A stretch of DNA of 64,000 nucleotides from Cyanoderma ruficeps (lineage: Eukaryota > Chordata > Aves > Passeriformes > Timaliidae), in assembly GCA_008694505.1 (NCBI GenBank), contig VZDJ01007755.1:5916936-5980935 (forward strand). Reading direction: 5' to 3'. Shown here in pieces: positions 13,733 through 27,923 of this stretch; positions within the stretch are counted from its first letter, which is position 1; the number at the start of each line of letters is the position of its first letter. The notes beneath the pieces were generated by a model. It was given only the letters and a program-made list of their open reading frames with translations. It did not search any database and had not been told where the DNA came from. Both the position numbers and the translations under genes were made by a program.

Positions 13733-16149
13733 ATGCTCAAGGACAACTCAATGACAAAGATTTTTTTCAAACCTCACTAGGAAAGGGATGACACATGCCC
13801 AGGACAGTAACATATAATTGATATTCAGAAAAATAATTTGACTTGCAAAAGGAAAGGAAATGAGACAACAAAATTAGTCTAAGAGTACCGAAGTCATGCC
13901 TACACCTCACCACAGAATGCATCCCTTGACCACGCATGGCCTAATTTAGTAATTCCTCTTGACGCTGTGTGGATGTGCCACACCTCACCTGAAGCAGCAC
14001 TACTTCCCTCACATCAGTCTCATTTAGCTCACCACTAGGTCTTAGGCTGATTATCACAGACATCTTTTGCCCCTTCTCTTGCAGTATAGATAAGCTGTAT
14101 TGTGTACCTCTCCTGACTCAGTCTCCAGTTTTAAATGACTTATTTGTCTCTCCCATCATCTGAAGTTCCTTAGGCTGTGTCCTGCACAGGCATAGGAAGA
14201 CCTCCTGATGGGAGAAGTGCTTAGTGCTTTCACTCTGCATCATTATTTTCTGAATTAGTAGGCATAGTTTGCTCCGTGTCAGTTCAGTCACCTTCATGCT
14301 AGAATAATGGGGATTTTAATTACATGATGTTAAACCTCTCTCTCTGATGTTGCCATGTATTGGAAGGCTCATCATCAATTCAGCAGTCGATTGAGGAAAC
14401 CTTGGATAATGAGAGTTTATTAACCCAGGTTAATGAGCCTCAGGCAAAAATGAGGGATTTTGCCCAGCTGAAGAGGAGCACTGAACACAAACAAGGCTAC
14501 ATGAGCAGAACTCAGCCCTCTTGAGATCTGCCCAGGAAACGACAGAGCATGTGGTAGAAATACCAGTGACTGGATGCTGAAAGCAGAACATCTGTGTTCT
14601 CAGGAGCTACATTTTTTAATCATGTCCTCCAGACCTCTGAGGAGAGGCAGTTATTCCAGCAAGTGCACTGGCAAACAGGGAGGAGAATGGCTCAGAGGAG
14701 CAGCAAGCAGGATGAATGTTTCTCAAGAAGTCCCTTAGACTCTTTCCTCAGGGTCTTCCTGAGTGGAAGGAAGGACTTCTGTTGTCCACCCTGGAACTGA
14801 TAACATCTGTGCTCCCAGGAACACCCTCTTAGTCCTTGGATCTCATATCCTGTCCTAGATGCAGAGAGGTGCTAAAAATTCATGGTACTGAACATAAGAA
14901 ACAAACTACCTTCCTTCCCTGGGAGACAGTCTTCTGATAAAGCAATGTCCCCCTCACATAAATTCACATAGGTACAAATTCCTGTGGAATGACAAACCAG
15001 GGATAGGGAAAAGGGAGAAATTCCATGACATCTAGAACATCTATCAGCTGTACAACTTTAGCTTCCCATGCACATCTCTCATCCTGCTGTTCTATCCTGC
15101 CCAGGCATCAATAGGTAAGGAGGTGAGAAACAAAGCATCATTGCAACAGAAAGACCATTTATTTAATTACAGACACTCACTCTTCGTTTATAAAAAAGCG
15201 TGGATTTTTTTTTCTGCACTTTTTTGAATGGTTGTATATGCAGCTGAAATAACGACAATATTATTTCAGAAGTTGTTTACTTATTTGCAAGTTGTAGTAA
15301 ATGTTAATCACAGCTAGAAAGAAAGACAGACATTAGCCAGCAGATGAAAAATGCATGAATTTTACTGATGTGAAATACTAGTCTTTCCTGTAATAACTGC
15401 ATTAATCATTGAAATTATAAATGAGTGTCACCAGTTCAAGAAGATGGTAGCAATAGATTCCTGGATTCACATTTTTGTGTCCAGTCCCTTTACTATGAAG
15501 TCTGAGAAGGGCAAATAATTCAAAGCTACTTACTAGGCTGAAATCTTTGGTTCTGAAGTCAGCAAAAGATTTACCCTTGTTGTCAGTTCTGGGAATTTGT
15601 GTGCGTGCTGCATTTACTTGTCAGCTCTTGCTGTTAGCAAAATTCAAATGGATACAAATTCTTTAAGCTAGTGGATGGAAGACAGAATGGCCCCAGAGAA
15701 AATGACTCTTGGTTTTATGAACTTAAGAAAAAGGAAGTTTCCATTTCATATTTTTGCATCTATTGCAAATATAACTCGTGAATCAAAGTATCTTTGCTCC
15801 TTCCCTGTAGGGTATCTTGTCAATATTCAAAGAAGGAAAAAAGACCTGCCTAAAATATCAAGTGCTATGAAGTACCTGCAACTTTGGAAATTGAAATACC
15901 TGATAAATGACTGAATGAATTGTATATGGCCTAAAGATAACTCGGTTCTTGTTACTCTTATTATTCTTAGTTTAGATATATGTAAAATTGTAAAACTGTG
16001 GTTCAATGAAAATAATGGCAGCCATGCCAAAAATGTGTCTGAGTCATATTTGAATAAGTTTATTTTAAAGTCAGCTGTAAAATTTCCACTGCGCTGCTTC
16101 TTCAGAAGGCAAAATCTTGCAGTTCTTGTTAAAGACCTCTACTAAACAA

Positions 16150-16165
16150 AACACACACACACACA
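16150..16165. repeat. (AC)n microsatellite
   Basis: Eight uninterrupted AC units followed by ATACAT. Confidence 0.9.
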
Positions 16166-16975
16166 TACATAGAAATGGTTCACAGGTGTTTTCCAAAATT
16201 AGAAACTTATTCATCGAGGAAAAAAGCCATCGGTATGACTGTATATTTGTCATGCAGCTGTTGACAAAACAGAAGCTCTGCATGGCCATGGGTAAAACTT
16301 TGCCTGCACAGGAAAGTTGTCTTTGTGCAATTTTTCCCATAACATTTATGCAAATATTACTATGACAGGAGTGCACCAGTGTATTCGTGAGGATGTGCCA
16401 CTTTGAGATGACAGCAGATCCCACAGGGCCTTTGGGCTCTTGGAGAGCATGAACTGAGATCCATGTTCCTGACAGTCCTGCAGCAATTCTAGTAACACAG
16501 AGAGAGGTCTGTGAGCAGCTCACGGGAGCTACAGCAGAACATCATTGCTGGGATCCTCCATCGAGCCACCATCACCTCATGTATATGCACATGTATAGAT
16601 ATATGTTTGTATTTATGAAAATATCTGCACACGCTACTGTTTGTACCTCAATTATTGCTGTCAGGAGGGTGGCTACTGCTGAACAGTGCCATTTCATGAC
16701 TTGTGTAGGAGTGTTTAGAAAGGCACAGGAGATTAATATTGGACTTACAGTGATGAGCTCCTGCAGCCAGGACCATGACTGCAAAGGGGTCTTGCTTTTC
16801 ACCCCTCACACTCTTAGTCCAAAAGGTAGAGAATGTAATTGCTTCCCCATGCTGCAAGGCATGTCAAAAGCTTTACAAGCCCATGTGGCAACCATCTTTT
16901 CTACAGTCTGGGGTATGTGTGCAGGCTGTAAAATATTTTTCTAGTAGTGAAAGACCCCAGCAGCAAAGTACTGCT

Positions 16976-17018
16976 GGGAGGGAGGGAGAGAAAAGAGGGA
17001 GAGAGGGAGAGAGGGAGA
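16976..17018 (+). repeat. Purine-only GGGA/GAGA repeat
   Basis: Six GGG tracts spaced by A, A, AGAGAAAAGA, AGAGA and AGAGA form an all-purine tract of about 43 nt. It could form a G-quadruplex or triplex on the plus strand, the template strand for CLVS1. Confidence 0.85.
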
Positions 17019-17751
17019 AGTTTGAAGGTTCAAAGCTTCAGAGGTTTGAATTGGAGGATATAAGGAGCAAAATAAATAGAATAGCACAAGCTGTGTTTTC
17101 TAAGTCTAGATTAAAATAGCCACACATGTCTTCAAATCTTCTGATGAACTTCAAGAAATGAACCTGCACTGTAGTATTGACAATTCAATTTATAAATCCA
17201 AAGATAGATAGAGAGCTAAGGGTATTGATTGAACTATGAACCAGTATACTGTTCCTATTTTAATGGCTGCAGCTACAATAAACATATGGCAGATTAAAGT
17301 TTTAACCCGTTTGTTACCACCACCTGGAGAACACTCCAGATCAGGAGGTGAGAAAAATGAGTAATTTAGGAATACAGAAGCATTTGCAGCCAATCATTAG
17401 GGGTTTTGAGATTTCAAAGCAGAAATCGTTCCAATCTCAGTAAGCAAAAGAGAAAATACAAGGAAATACCTTAGTGTCTACATGATGTTAAGAGGCTTCT
17501 GAATTTGTGGACTTTTTAACTCTAGGAGGCTGACTGGTGGAGAGCAGGGTACTGCAGCAGAGAGGCACGCACGCAGTTGTCCTCAGAACTTGTTCTGGAG
17601 TTGACACTGCTTTCAACTCCAATTAGCTTACTCAAAATCATAGCCCTGACCTTTTTTCAAAGAACTGTTATGTATGAATACACACAAACTGTACTAGAAA
17701 AAATGATGATTCAGTGAAATATGGTCTTGTGAGCTTTTGGTACTAGAAAGA

Positions 17752-17765
17752 CACTCCTAGGAGTG
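17752..17765. repeat. 14-bp perfect palindrome
   Basis: CACTCCTAGGAGTG. A palindrome of this length is only mildly unusual in 64 kb. Confidence 0.8.
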
Positions 17766-20700
17766 ATGGAGACCAGCTGGTGCTGAGCACTGTTGCCAGA
17801 AGAAGATTTCAAGAGTGAGAAAGCCCCCCCTGACTGTTCATAAGGATGCTAACTACTTAAAATACTGGTGGTATTTTCCCTGGGATGTAGTGTTAAGATC
17901 CTTCTGGCTTCACATGCTAATTGAGAGAGTGATAAAGGGAGGGTAACCTCCACATCCCCACTCCTGTTTTAAACAACTCTCTTTTCCAAATTTAGGGCTA
18001 TCAGCAAGGTCTAGAAATAGACTTTGTGCAGTATTATGAAATATTAAAGCTGACTCAACTCCTAATTGCGCTTGCAGGCTTCTTGTAGACCACCTGACAG
18101 GCCCTAGTGGCCCTGGTGGTATGGAAAAAGGAAGGTTCCTTTGCTGAAGTATGCAATGTGTGTTCCCCACTTCAGGATCACTGCAAGAACACCTGGGTGA
18201 TGCACCATAGATATCCCCACACAGCCTCTTAAGCTTTGTCTATCCGTTTTGGCCTAACAACCTTGGAGACCCCTCACCCATTCCCCTGAACCACAGCCCA
18301 CAGCTCTTATCACTCCCAAGATCCAGTTCCTGTTCCTTTCTAATTCCACATATCCATCCTGGATCAGTTCCATAAAACTTCTCAGTGCATACCAGACCAG
18401 CCACCCTCTTTGACCCATCTAGAGCATCACCTAACTCTGAGTCTCCTCAGTTCTTCCAACCTTCTGCTCCAAACCTCCTTTTGCCTAATTCCTGCAATTT
18501 CCCTGCTCTTTCATCCCAGGCTCTCCACTGCCATCCCTCGCAGCTCCATGATCTCCTGGCAGTGGTGGCTGCTCAGCATCTCCATCTCCCTCACCTCTGC
18601 TGGAACCAACATCTGCACCCCCTGCAATGAGCTTCCATGGGACCTTGAGCCTACCTGCCTACACTACAGCACCTCCTTCCTTACCTCTCCCCTAGAGGGA
18701 ATGACCCAGCTCCTGCATCTCACAGGGATTTCTAAAACCTAAATACAGGCTGCAGCTCCCAGGAATGTACTTTAAAAGGATACAAAGAACAAAAAGTAAG
18801 GCCTATTTTAGGAAAAGAAGATGCATTTAGATCCTTTATTTCCTTACTTTTACTCTGCGATTAGATCTGGAACTTCCTTTTTCATAGGATTTGGAAAATA
18901 AAACTGAAGAAAATGCACATGTAGATTTTTTTTCTTCCCCCCACCCCTTGCCTTTGACAACAAAGAGAGCGTTTTAGGTTTATTTTCCTTTCTTTAGTCC
19001 TTTATTTGTGAAGAAGGTGGGGGAGGTGAAAAGCAACTAAGACCCAAAGAATTAGAGGTTACTTGTTCTCCTTTGTAAATAATTGCGTGCCATTGACTGA
19101 GTGCCCTGAAGCCCAGCTGCCTGCTGACAGACTGCTGTGTCAGCAAAAATCTCTCCTGTTTTGCAGGGGGCTTTAAAGTCCTGATGGGTGGAATACAAGG
19201 CAGAGTACAAAAGCTCACTACCAGTTCTTGATAGCACACAGTTGCTTTTCAAATTAAAACATTTTTTTCTTTTCCAGTTACACCAAGGGTGCTGCCTCAG
19301 TGATGCTTGCTTATCCATTCTTCCTTTTTCATGGAAGATGCAGAATTTTCACTGAACCATTTTTTCCTTTTCTTTGAGATCTATCATTGCAATCAGGATG
19401 CAGGCTATTTGGTTAACCACTTTATTTGACCTGTTTTCACCTTTGAAAAAGACATTTTGTTCTCCTCCATTTATAGCCCACTAAGACACTGTGCAGATAC
19501 AGTTATGGATCAACACCTTATTAATCCATTTTTCTGTGATAAAATAGCTGTGTGAGGAGGTTCAAGGACCTCACAGATAACAAAACCCTGCTAGGTGCCT
19601 CATTTAGACTTTTTCCTATTTGAAAACTCCTTGTTCTGGTACAGGAACACATGTGCTTCCTTGTAGGTTGTACACGTTAATTTTCCTCCTAGCCTCACAT
19701 TGCTGCTAGTGCTAAAGACTTGAACAAAAAGACCAAGGTACAACAGAGCTTACAGCAGTAGAAGCACATTGTGTGTTTGAAAAGCTACAGAGTGGAACTG
19801 AACAGGTAGGAGATCTTTTTTTCCAGCCATGCAGAGCTCTAAATGCTAGAATAAAGATGGAAACCTGCTCTGGACTATTGTTCAGCAAAGGCCACTGAAT
19901 TTTCATCAATGGTGTCTGTAAACTGACCAGTAAATCCAGCTAGGGATAGCACACAACTTCAAGTAAGCCTGAAAACATTCACTAGCATAGCTCAGGTGGT
20001 GGAGGATCTACTGCACTCCTAGACAAGATGCTGTAGTGGCTGATAGCACACATCACTCTCTTTTGGTCAGAACTGGTCTTTCAACAGGAAGAGTAAGAGC
20101 TCTCTAATATCACCAGAACAATTTTCTGAATTTATGGTCTCCAAATCAAACTGTGCCCATTTTTTAATGGACAAGATGACCTGTTTTTCCAGCTAAATCA
20201 GCAATAAGGTGAGGCTCTTCCCTGTTCAATTATCCCCATTTCATGGGAGTTCAGAAGGTGTGTGAGTGGCAGTAAAATCAAGCTTGCTGCTCTGGTCTGA
20301 GTCTTCAGTGCTAGTGTGAACAAATGGCAACATAGCACTTCATGCTCAAGGTAAGCCCTGTTCCTCTGATGTAAGAGGGAGAAAATGGTTTCTAAATATA
20401 AACCTTCTACTCTGAGAGAAAAAAATGCCCCTCATTGTCACTGAAAAAGTACACTTTTCAGGGTACAGGGTCTCTGTACATCTTGTACACCAAGGAGAAT
20501 CCTTTTGACTACATCCAAAGGAGGATGTCTTTCATAATGGGCTACTTTAGCTGAAAATATACAGCATTTTCAATCAGAAAAGACACTGATGTGAATCTGG
20601 TGATGAGCGATGTGATGGAACTGATCACAAAACCTTGCTTAGGGGAATGGATGCTTTGTGTTGTCTGGCTGAGAGAGGTTGTGCCTCTCCATCCATCTCT

Positions 20701-22355
20701 CCTCCTCCATCCAACCTAAGCACCACTCCATTGCCATCACAACCATATCCAACCTTGTCTCTTCTGTGAGGCCAGCAGCAGCAGCCAGCTCACAAGTGGG
20801 CCTTGCAGGGGAGGGAGGATGTGTGCAAAACATATTCTGTGGAGACACAGAATCAGCACTGGCAATGAACTTCGTGATTTTCAAAGATTCTCTTAAAGAC
20901 TGAGCATTAAGTTCCTGTGATATGCCTGAAACCTTGGCTTTTATTCAAATGGGGAGAAAACGTTTCCAGCGTTCATGGCAGCCAACAAAATCTTGAAGAC
21001 ATTAACTGCAAACACCTCAAGGACGCAAAACTTAGACTGCAAATGCAAAGTAAAGGTTTTAAATTTTTTTACACTTCCATATCTGTTAAAAACACCCCAA
21101 ACCCCATGGGCCTAAGGAGATAAAAGAAAGGAGGAGTGTGGGGGTTTTGGATATTTTGAGAGGGAGACAGTAAGTGTGTTATGAAGCAGCTGCCTTGACT
21201 GACAGTCTCTTGCCCACCTGGAGGAGAGGACCTGCTGTGAGCTTTCCATGCACTCCTCAGAGGAAGCCAGGTAGAGCACCGCAGTAGCAGGAGGGGTCTG
21301 GATGAAACTCTCTCCCCTTTGATTCCTGTGGTTTGTGCAGAACTCCTGCAAAGTTGAAAAGCATTGGGGAAGACTATGTGGTTTTCTGCCAGAGCACAGC
21401 TGGGGAATTCAGGGGTCTTTTGCTGTTCCTGGTTTTTGGTCAAAGGAGTAATATTGCTGCAGTCCACCTTCCACCTCATGGTCAGAGCCAGGGGTTTCCC
21501 CAACCCTAGGACACGAGGGGAGTGTGTGGGGTTGCTCAGGAGAACGGAGAAAAAGGCTCTGTGGTTCTCCCCTCCCTGCCCTTCCCATCAGCAGTGCTCA
21601 CTCCAGCATTACGAGAGGAAAAATAGACCTTCAGCTCAGCAGCTCCTGCCCCCACCCACCAGGCCTTCGTTCTGTCCTCTGCAAAAGTGTTACCAGTGTC
21701 TCTTAGGAGCAGGTGATAGATCAGTGGGGATGACTGAATGCTCCATGCTTTTGATCCACCAAACTCTGCCATGGTCATGCTTAGACAAGCACAGGGAGAA
21801 ATACTGTCAGTTTTCCGCTGAATTTCAGAATTTACTACATTTTTACTAGCATCTTGTTTGCTTGAATATGTTTATTTTTATCCCTCAGGCAAATATTTCT
21901 GCCTCCTGTGAACCTTCTATGTAAATCAACAGAGCCATTTGGCAAGCTATATCAAAACTGCAGCTTTACATATCACTGAAGCAGAAAATAAATGGAAATA
22001 ATTACTGATGCCTCCAAGTACAGATTTGTTTCAAAATTAAATGTGTAGCTTAGAGAGGGTGGGCAGTATATATCTAATGATTCTCTGTTAGCTTACATAG
22101 CATTGGCTCAGATATTTTTACTTCATTCCAGGATGTGTTTTTTCCCTCTTTTGGGGGAGATCAGGAAGAGATAGTTGTTGTTTGCTTGCTCATTTTAACC
22201 ATATTGGACAGAAGCAGACCTTCAGTTATTTAATAAACTACTTCCAAACAGGAAGCTTATGTTTGATGTGTTGCTGTGGAACTCATTTACATCATTCTGA
22301 CACTAAACAAAAAAAGCCACCCAACTAACCAACCAAAAAACCTCAAAACACAACC

Positions 22356-22368
22356 AAAAAAAAAAAAT
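22356..22368. repeat. Poly(A) tract after CCAA-rich stretch
   Basis: A CCAACTAACCAACC stretch (22320-22333) followed by A-rich sequence and a 13-A run. Confidence 0.7.
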
Positions 22369-24651
22369 ATAGATACATTAACTGTTCTGCTTCACAAGAC
22401 CTCCCATCATAGCAGTGTAACAATACTCCAGCTTGTTAAAGCACTCTGCTATGCCTTAATGATTGGGGAAATGCAGGGGAAAAGTCAGGTGATGACTGAA
22501 AGTACAAAAAGGTAGATAGAAAGAAAAAGACAAATAATTTTCAAGTTAGTGTTCAAGTTAGTGGTTTGCTGCATTTAGCACATAAAAACAGCGTTTTGAT
22601 TTTTTAAAAGATGCAGGATCTGCTTCACATTCAACAACAGCTGAACGGCAAAGAAAGCAGAAGGGTTGAGGCTCTTCACCTGTGTCACATCTTCCACATC
22701 TGTCCCCACTGAGGTGACAGGTTTCTCAGAAGGATGTAATCTACACAAAAATCAACAGATGTTTCATCGTTAGTGAAATGTTCCTGCCAAGAGTTATTTC
22801 ACATCTTCTTTTGGTGTGCCAACCAGCCCAGATCAAAGAGGCCTGCCTTGAAAGCACAGCCTCCAGGGTCTGGGGAGAGGTGGCATGGAGCTGTTCTCAG
22901 GGCTTGGACACCACCTCCCAAATATAGAAAACAAAGGAGACAAGGATTTTTGCCTGTGGTTACCACAATCAGGTTTGTTATGCTGGTGACATAATTGAGC
23001 ATTCACTGCACTGAAATCCTTGATTGCTTGCCCCTGTTTATGCCAGAGGCATGGATATTTACTGACCAGTCCAGGGCAGTTTGAGTAGACCCAGACCTGA
23101 GATACTGCTCTAAGGGGAAACTGCAGCCTGACAACAAACTGCTTGGAAGTGCCTTTAATTCATGTATTTATTTTCAACAATGTGAGTGTCCAATGAAACA
23201 CTCTGCTGTTAAAAGTTAATTTCTGAAAATCATGTTCTAGTGTTATTACAGAGTTTGTACTACCTGAAATTTCCAAATTGAAAAAAAAATCATCAGAGGA
23301 CCAATTTGCAAAATCTACTACAAGCATGCAAGCTTATTTCCTGATTTTTTTCATTCTTTCTTTCTGTTTAAGCCTGGCATCTTACAGATGTACTTTCTGC
23401 ATCAGCTTCAAAGAAAAGGAATGCACTACTACAAAGGGTTGTTTTTTCCTTTTTTTTTTTTGGTTTTCTCATGTACACACACAAAGCTGGGCAGAGGTAG
23501 AGGTAGGTACCAAATAAATTTACTCAAGCTAATAGCAACATTCACTTATTTTGTTAGTTTAACGAACATTCCTGAGCTAATTTGCATAGAATATCTTTGC
23601 AAAATAAACAAGCTCAAAGTAGTGCAAGCAGTCAAAGTAAAATACTTCAAACATTTGAATTAATTTTATCACAGATGGCAGAAATTTATTAGTAATGTTA
23701 TTTATACGTTCTCAGGCAATACTGTTCAGGCATAACTTACCTCTGGAACAGAGACAAATCTAAGTTAGTTTCACTGTCTTTTAAGACAGTTCAAAGGGAA
23801 TTTATTTGCCTTCTTCACTCAGCAAACTGGGTAAGAGGTCTAGCTCTTTAAGTGCTGTTGTTCCAGTTTTAGAGTAGAGAGGCTGTAAAATGGGGGTGCT
23901 TCATTAAAATACCATAGCTGGCACCTCTCAGAGGCACAGGAAAGGAATATTCACTGAGTAAGTAACACATTATAAATTATAATTGAGATTCAATTCTCCC
24001 AGGGAGAAGAGAAGGTAACTTGTCATTTGAAGTGTTGTGAGTTTCTGAGAGTGGACCAGGAGTTTAGAGGGTATAATGATATCATTAAGAAATGCCCTTG
24101 CAAAGCAAGCAAAATTATACTGTGCTGTTTCTTGAAAACCACAGGAACTCTTTATTGTTCTGTCAGCAGCAGTTCAAAGAGCTATGTGACCCCATTAACA
24201 TTCATTCAGGCATGTATAACAAATTGGAGGGGGGAAATTCTTGAATAGTTAATTATATTTTGTGTGTTTGAATACCTAACACTGTTAGCTATAAGAGCTC
24301 AGCAGCATAGAATACACACCTTGCACACCTGGTGTACCCCACAGCTTTATTTTTCTTTTAATATTTAGAGGAGAAAGAAGTATCAAAGGGAGAGAAATTG
24401 TTGGGAGCTTGTAAAGTGGAAAAATTAGATAGTGGCTAGCTGATTTGATGGCTGTGGCTGAACTGATCCAGTATTCACAGTCCTTCTTCCATGAGCAGCA
24501 ATTATTATAAGATGGTGAGAAAATCCTTTGAACACACATATCCATGTCAGATAGGCATATGTGGGGTGATGCACTATAAACATAAGCTAGAATCTTGCAA
24601 GGAAACCGAGTTGATCTCATTTTCGATAAGATACAGCTCTTCTGGCCAAAG

Positions 24652-24668
24652 TATTTATTTATTTATTT
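24652..24668. repeat. (TTTA)n microsatellite
   Basis: Four TATT units in a row. Confidence 0.85.
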
Positions 24669-27600
24669 GTGTGTGAAAACTTGTCCCAGAAGCTCTTTCA
24701 CACAGAGTGGCAAATGACTCCAGTCCCCATGCTGCAGGGATCATTGACTCAGCTTAAGCAAAGACAGTGGCCAGCAACAGAAACTGAAGTTTGCCTGGTT
24801 GATTTTGAATGCAAAAGTTAATCTTTTTTCAGAGAGAATGATTGGTAGACATTGTCTCCAGTGTTAGCAGGAAGCCCACTCACAGTGATTAATTAAGTCA
24901 GAAGCTTTATCTATACCAATTAATTAATTTGAGTTCCACTACAGATTCAGGAATCCTTATCTCTTTAGGACTGTCTCCTTGCAGCTTTCTTCGCACTTAG
25001 CAAGGAGATTGATAAATTATATGATAAAGGCAAGGACCATCACAAAAGAGTTCAGTGCTGTCTGTGCTGTACTGGGGAGATGATGTTTTCTCAGAATTCA
25101 ATTCAGGTCCTCTGTATTACTAAGTGATGCCAGATAAAGTTAGGATTGTTAATGGGACTCTTCAGGAAACTTCACACGGAAGTTGGACTAGCACCCTTGG
25201 TAGCTACTGCAGGTGTCCACTTACATAAACATTCCCACCAAGCCACAGGAAACCATTTCCTCCAGACCCTGGGCACATATGCTACTGAGCACACTTACTA
25301 ATACAAAACTGCTCTTAAATTCTTTTGGAAAATAGAAGAATAAAATTTATCTCACTCTACAAGCCTAGGCAAGCTTTCATTTTGTTTTCAGTTCATTGAA
25401 ATTTCTGCTGTTTTCCTCTGTAATTCTTACACACCGATCAAATACTTTGCTCATCACATATATATTCATACTTCTGCCTTTCTTCTGAAAAAATGTCAAT
25501 CTAATGACCTTCTAAATGTATCTGCCATTTGAACAATATTTGCATTTTAATTGTACTTGTGTTAGCTATGTTTTTTCTTAGCTGCATTTTTATTGCATAT
25601 AGATTGGAGTTGGTCAGAAAGCCTCCTCTGAAATGGAAATTATTTTTATTACCCTTTGGCCTTGCTTTAAACTGATTCCACTGCAAACAGTTTGTAACAG
25701 TGGGAGTGTGCTGAGAGTGAAAATCAGAATGTACATTCAAATGGTCTAATAGTCTCATATGTGTTTACCAGAAAGGGATGAAAAACACATCCTGAACTTA
25801 TAATATGAAGTTTTGAATTACAAGGAAGTAGAACTACTAGATGAATTTCCACTGAAGTGCCTTTTTTTTCCTAAGAAAATACCCATTCGCTGAAACCAAA
25901 GCTTAGTGGGGGCAGGGGGTAGAGATGAGGGGAGAAGGAAGTAGGCTGAATATTTCTCTCAGTGTTTCCAACATTCCTTGGAAGACTGTGGTGTTTGAGG
26001 TTGACATTTTTGCATTAAGAAACCCCTGCTATTCAGGAATGCTTGTTTGATTGTAAGGTTCCACGCAGTTAAGAATAGAAGCAAAAGTACTTGAGAACAA
26101 AACAGAGTTCTTCAAGATCACTAGGCAAATGTTCTTATTGATGTACAAAATTTCCAAAAAGTGCTCAGACACTGAGGACATTTTCTGCAAGCCTAGAAAA
26201 CTCTCTTGAAGTGGAAAATCTTTTCTGCCACGGTTTAATAGGGCTGGAATTGCAGCCTCCATCAAGACAATGGTAAAAGTTCCACTTTCATCATCTGGGA
26301 CTTCACCTTAAACTTACTGAAAGCATTGTAGTCTCTTTCGACCATGTTGATCACACACATATTTGCCATACAAATATGTATGATCATAAAAGGTTTGAGG
26401 AATTTACAAGTTCCTTTGTTGAGGAGGAGATAATAATAGATGAGGCTTTAAAGAAAATTGTTATGTGAGAAATTACCTTGCTTAGAGAAGCAGAATGAAC
26501 ACAGTGCTGCCAAGAGGAGATGCCTCTCCTGCATCTGTGTGAGCTGAGCTGCTGGGTCTTCCACAGCAGCAGTCAGGGACCCACAGCCAGTTTCACTGAT
26601 GCAGCACATCCTTGGAGGCATGTGCTAAAGACAGGGCTGTGAGCCAGAGGTGTAAAGGAACAGCTGATCTTATACTGCCACAGCTGTCTTCCCAGGAGAT
26701 AGGAATTTCAGCTCTGCAGCTGTTAGTGAAGCCTCCAGCATGAGGCTTCTCCTAGAGAGAGCCAAGTCCTTATCTACCCGTGCTCAGAGAACAATCTATG
26801 CCACTGTGTACAGTCATATCAGAGTGATGACTCCTTCTCTGACTCCCTCCATCTCCCTATCCACATGTATCCCACATCTCAAACAAAACAGCATCCATTC
26901 CAACTCTGCTGTCACAGAGCTCTCACTGAACTGTCACTGTTCCTGTGTCTTTCTGGTCTAGTCTTGTATATGCATATAACTTTTTATATTTTTGCATAGT
27001 CACGGTGTGTATTTGTCACAGCGAGAAATTACCTATAGTAAACACTCTCTTCAGGAAGCATTCACTCATTTACTGTGCTAAAAAGGAGAAAGCTTTTGGA
27101 GTTGTAAAAGAAGTTAAACATTTTACAGATGCATTATTCTTGAAATTTTATTAAATTATGAAGGTCAGGGATAATGTAAATTAATGCAAGTACATTAGAC
27201 CAGGTCCATATTTTATGAGAGGAAGAAACATTCAACATATAACATGACCTATTTATGCATATGTTGGTGGGAAGGTTTGAGCATTACTGGTGTTAGCTCT
27301 AGGCTACTTTTTTGCTATCTACCACTAAGAAACTGCTACTTGCTGTTCAAGGCAGACTTACTGCAGGAAACTTCCACATTTCCTTGCTGGGACTGAAGGA
27401 GTACTTTCTTCCTTTCTAATGCTTATCAGCAGCTTGGTGAGATCTTTATTAAAATGTAATAACTGGCATAAAAAAACCCTTTCCATTAAACATATGCAGC
27501 TTGTCCTTTACTTACAGGCAAAAGCCCCAAAGCATCCAAGTGGTAAACATGGCAGAGCTGATCAATAAGCAGCTAATTCCAGTTTTCAAGTGAAAAATGT

Positions 27601-27898
27601 GAGTCTACAGTGTGCTATCCTTTGCTTTTTCCTTGTTCCAGTCAACTCCCTAGAGATGATAGACACACAATGAACATAGGCCTTCTCTTGCAGAGAGCAA
27701 GTCTGTTTATCTACCTTTTTTTTATTTAACATATAAAATTAGTCAATCCCTTTTCTCATCTCCTTTAATTTCAAAGGCTCCCTCACTGGCAGCTCAGAGA
27801 GTACTCTACATATTCCAACAGCTGCTGGAGACAGATAGCATGAGCATTTCTGGAAGGATTCAAACTGACCTTCTTTCAATGGATACTAAATCAATGAA

Positions 27899-27923
27899 TG
27901 AAGCCACATTAGCTGTGGCTTCA
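27899..27923. repeat. Perfect 10-bp inverted repeat, 5-nt loop
   Basis: TGAAGCCACA - TTAGC - TGTGGCTTCA. The outer flanks (TGAA / TTCA) also pair if two bases are looped out, so a longer stem is possible. Confidence 0.85.

Noticed and set aside
16071..16523. 150-codon open frame on the minus strand
   Set aside because: Crosses the (AC)n microsatellite, giving a low-complexity CMCVCVFC stretch; no family resemblance.
21364..21849. Longest open frame in the window (161 codons, plus strand)
   Set aside because: No recognisable domain, overlapped by a 144-codon frame on the other strand, and in a locally GC-richer stretch where stop codons are rarer. No splice or promoter context supports a gene.
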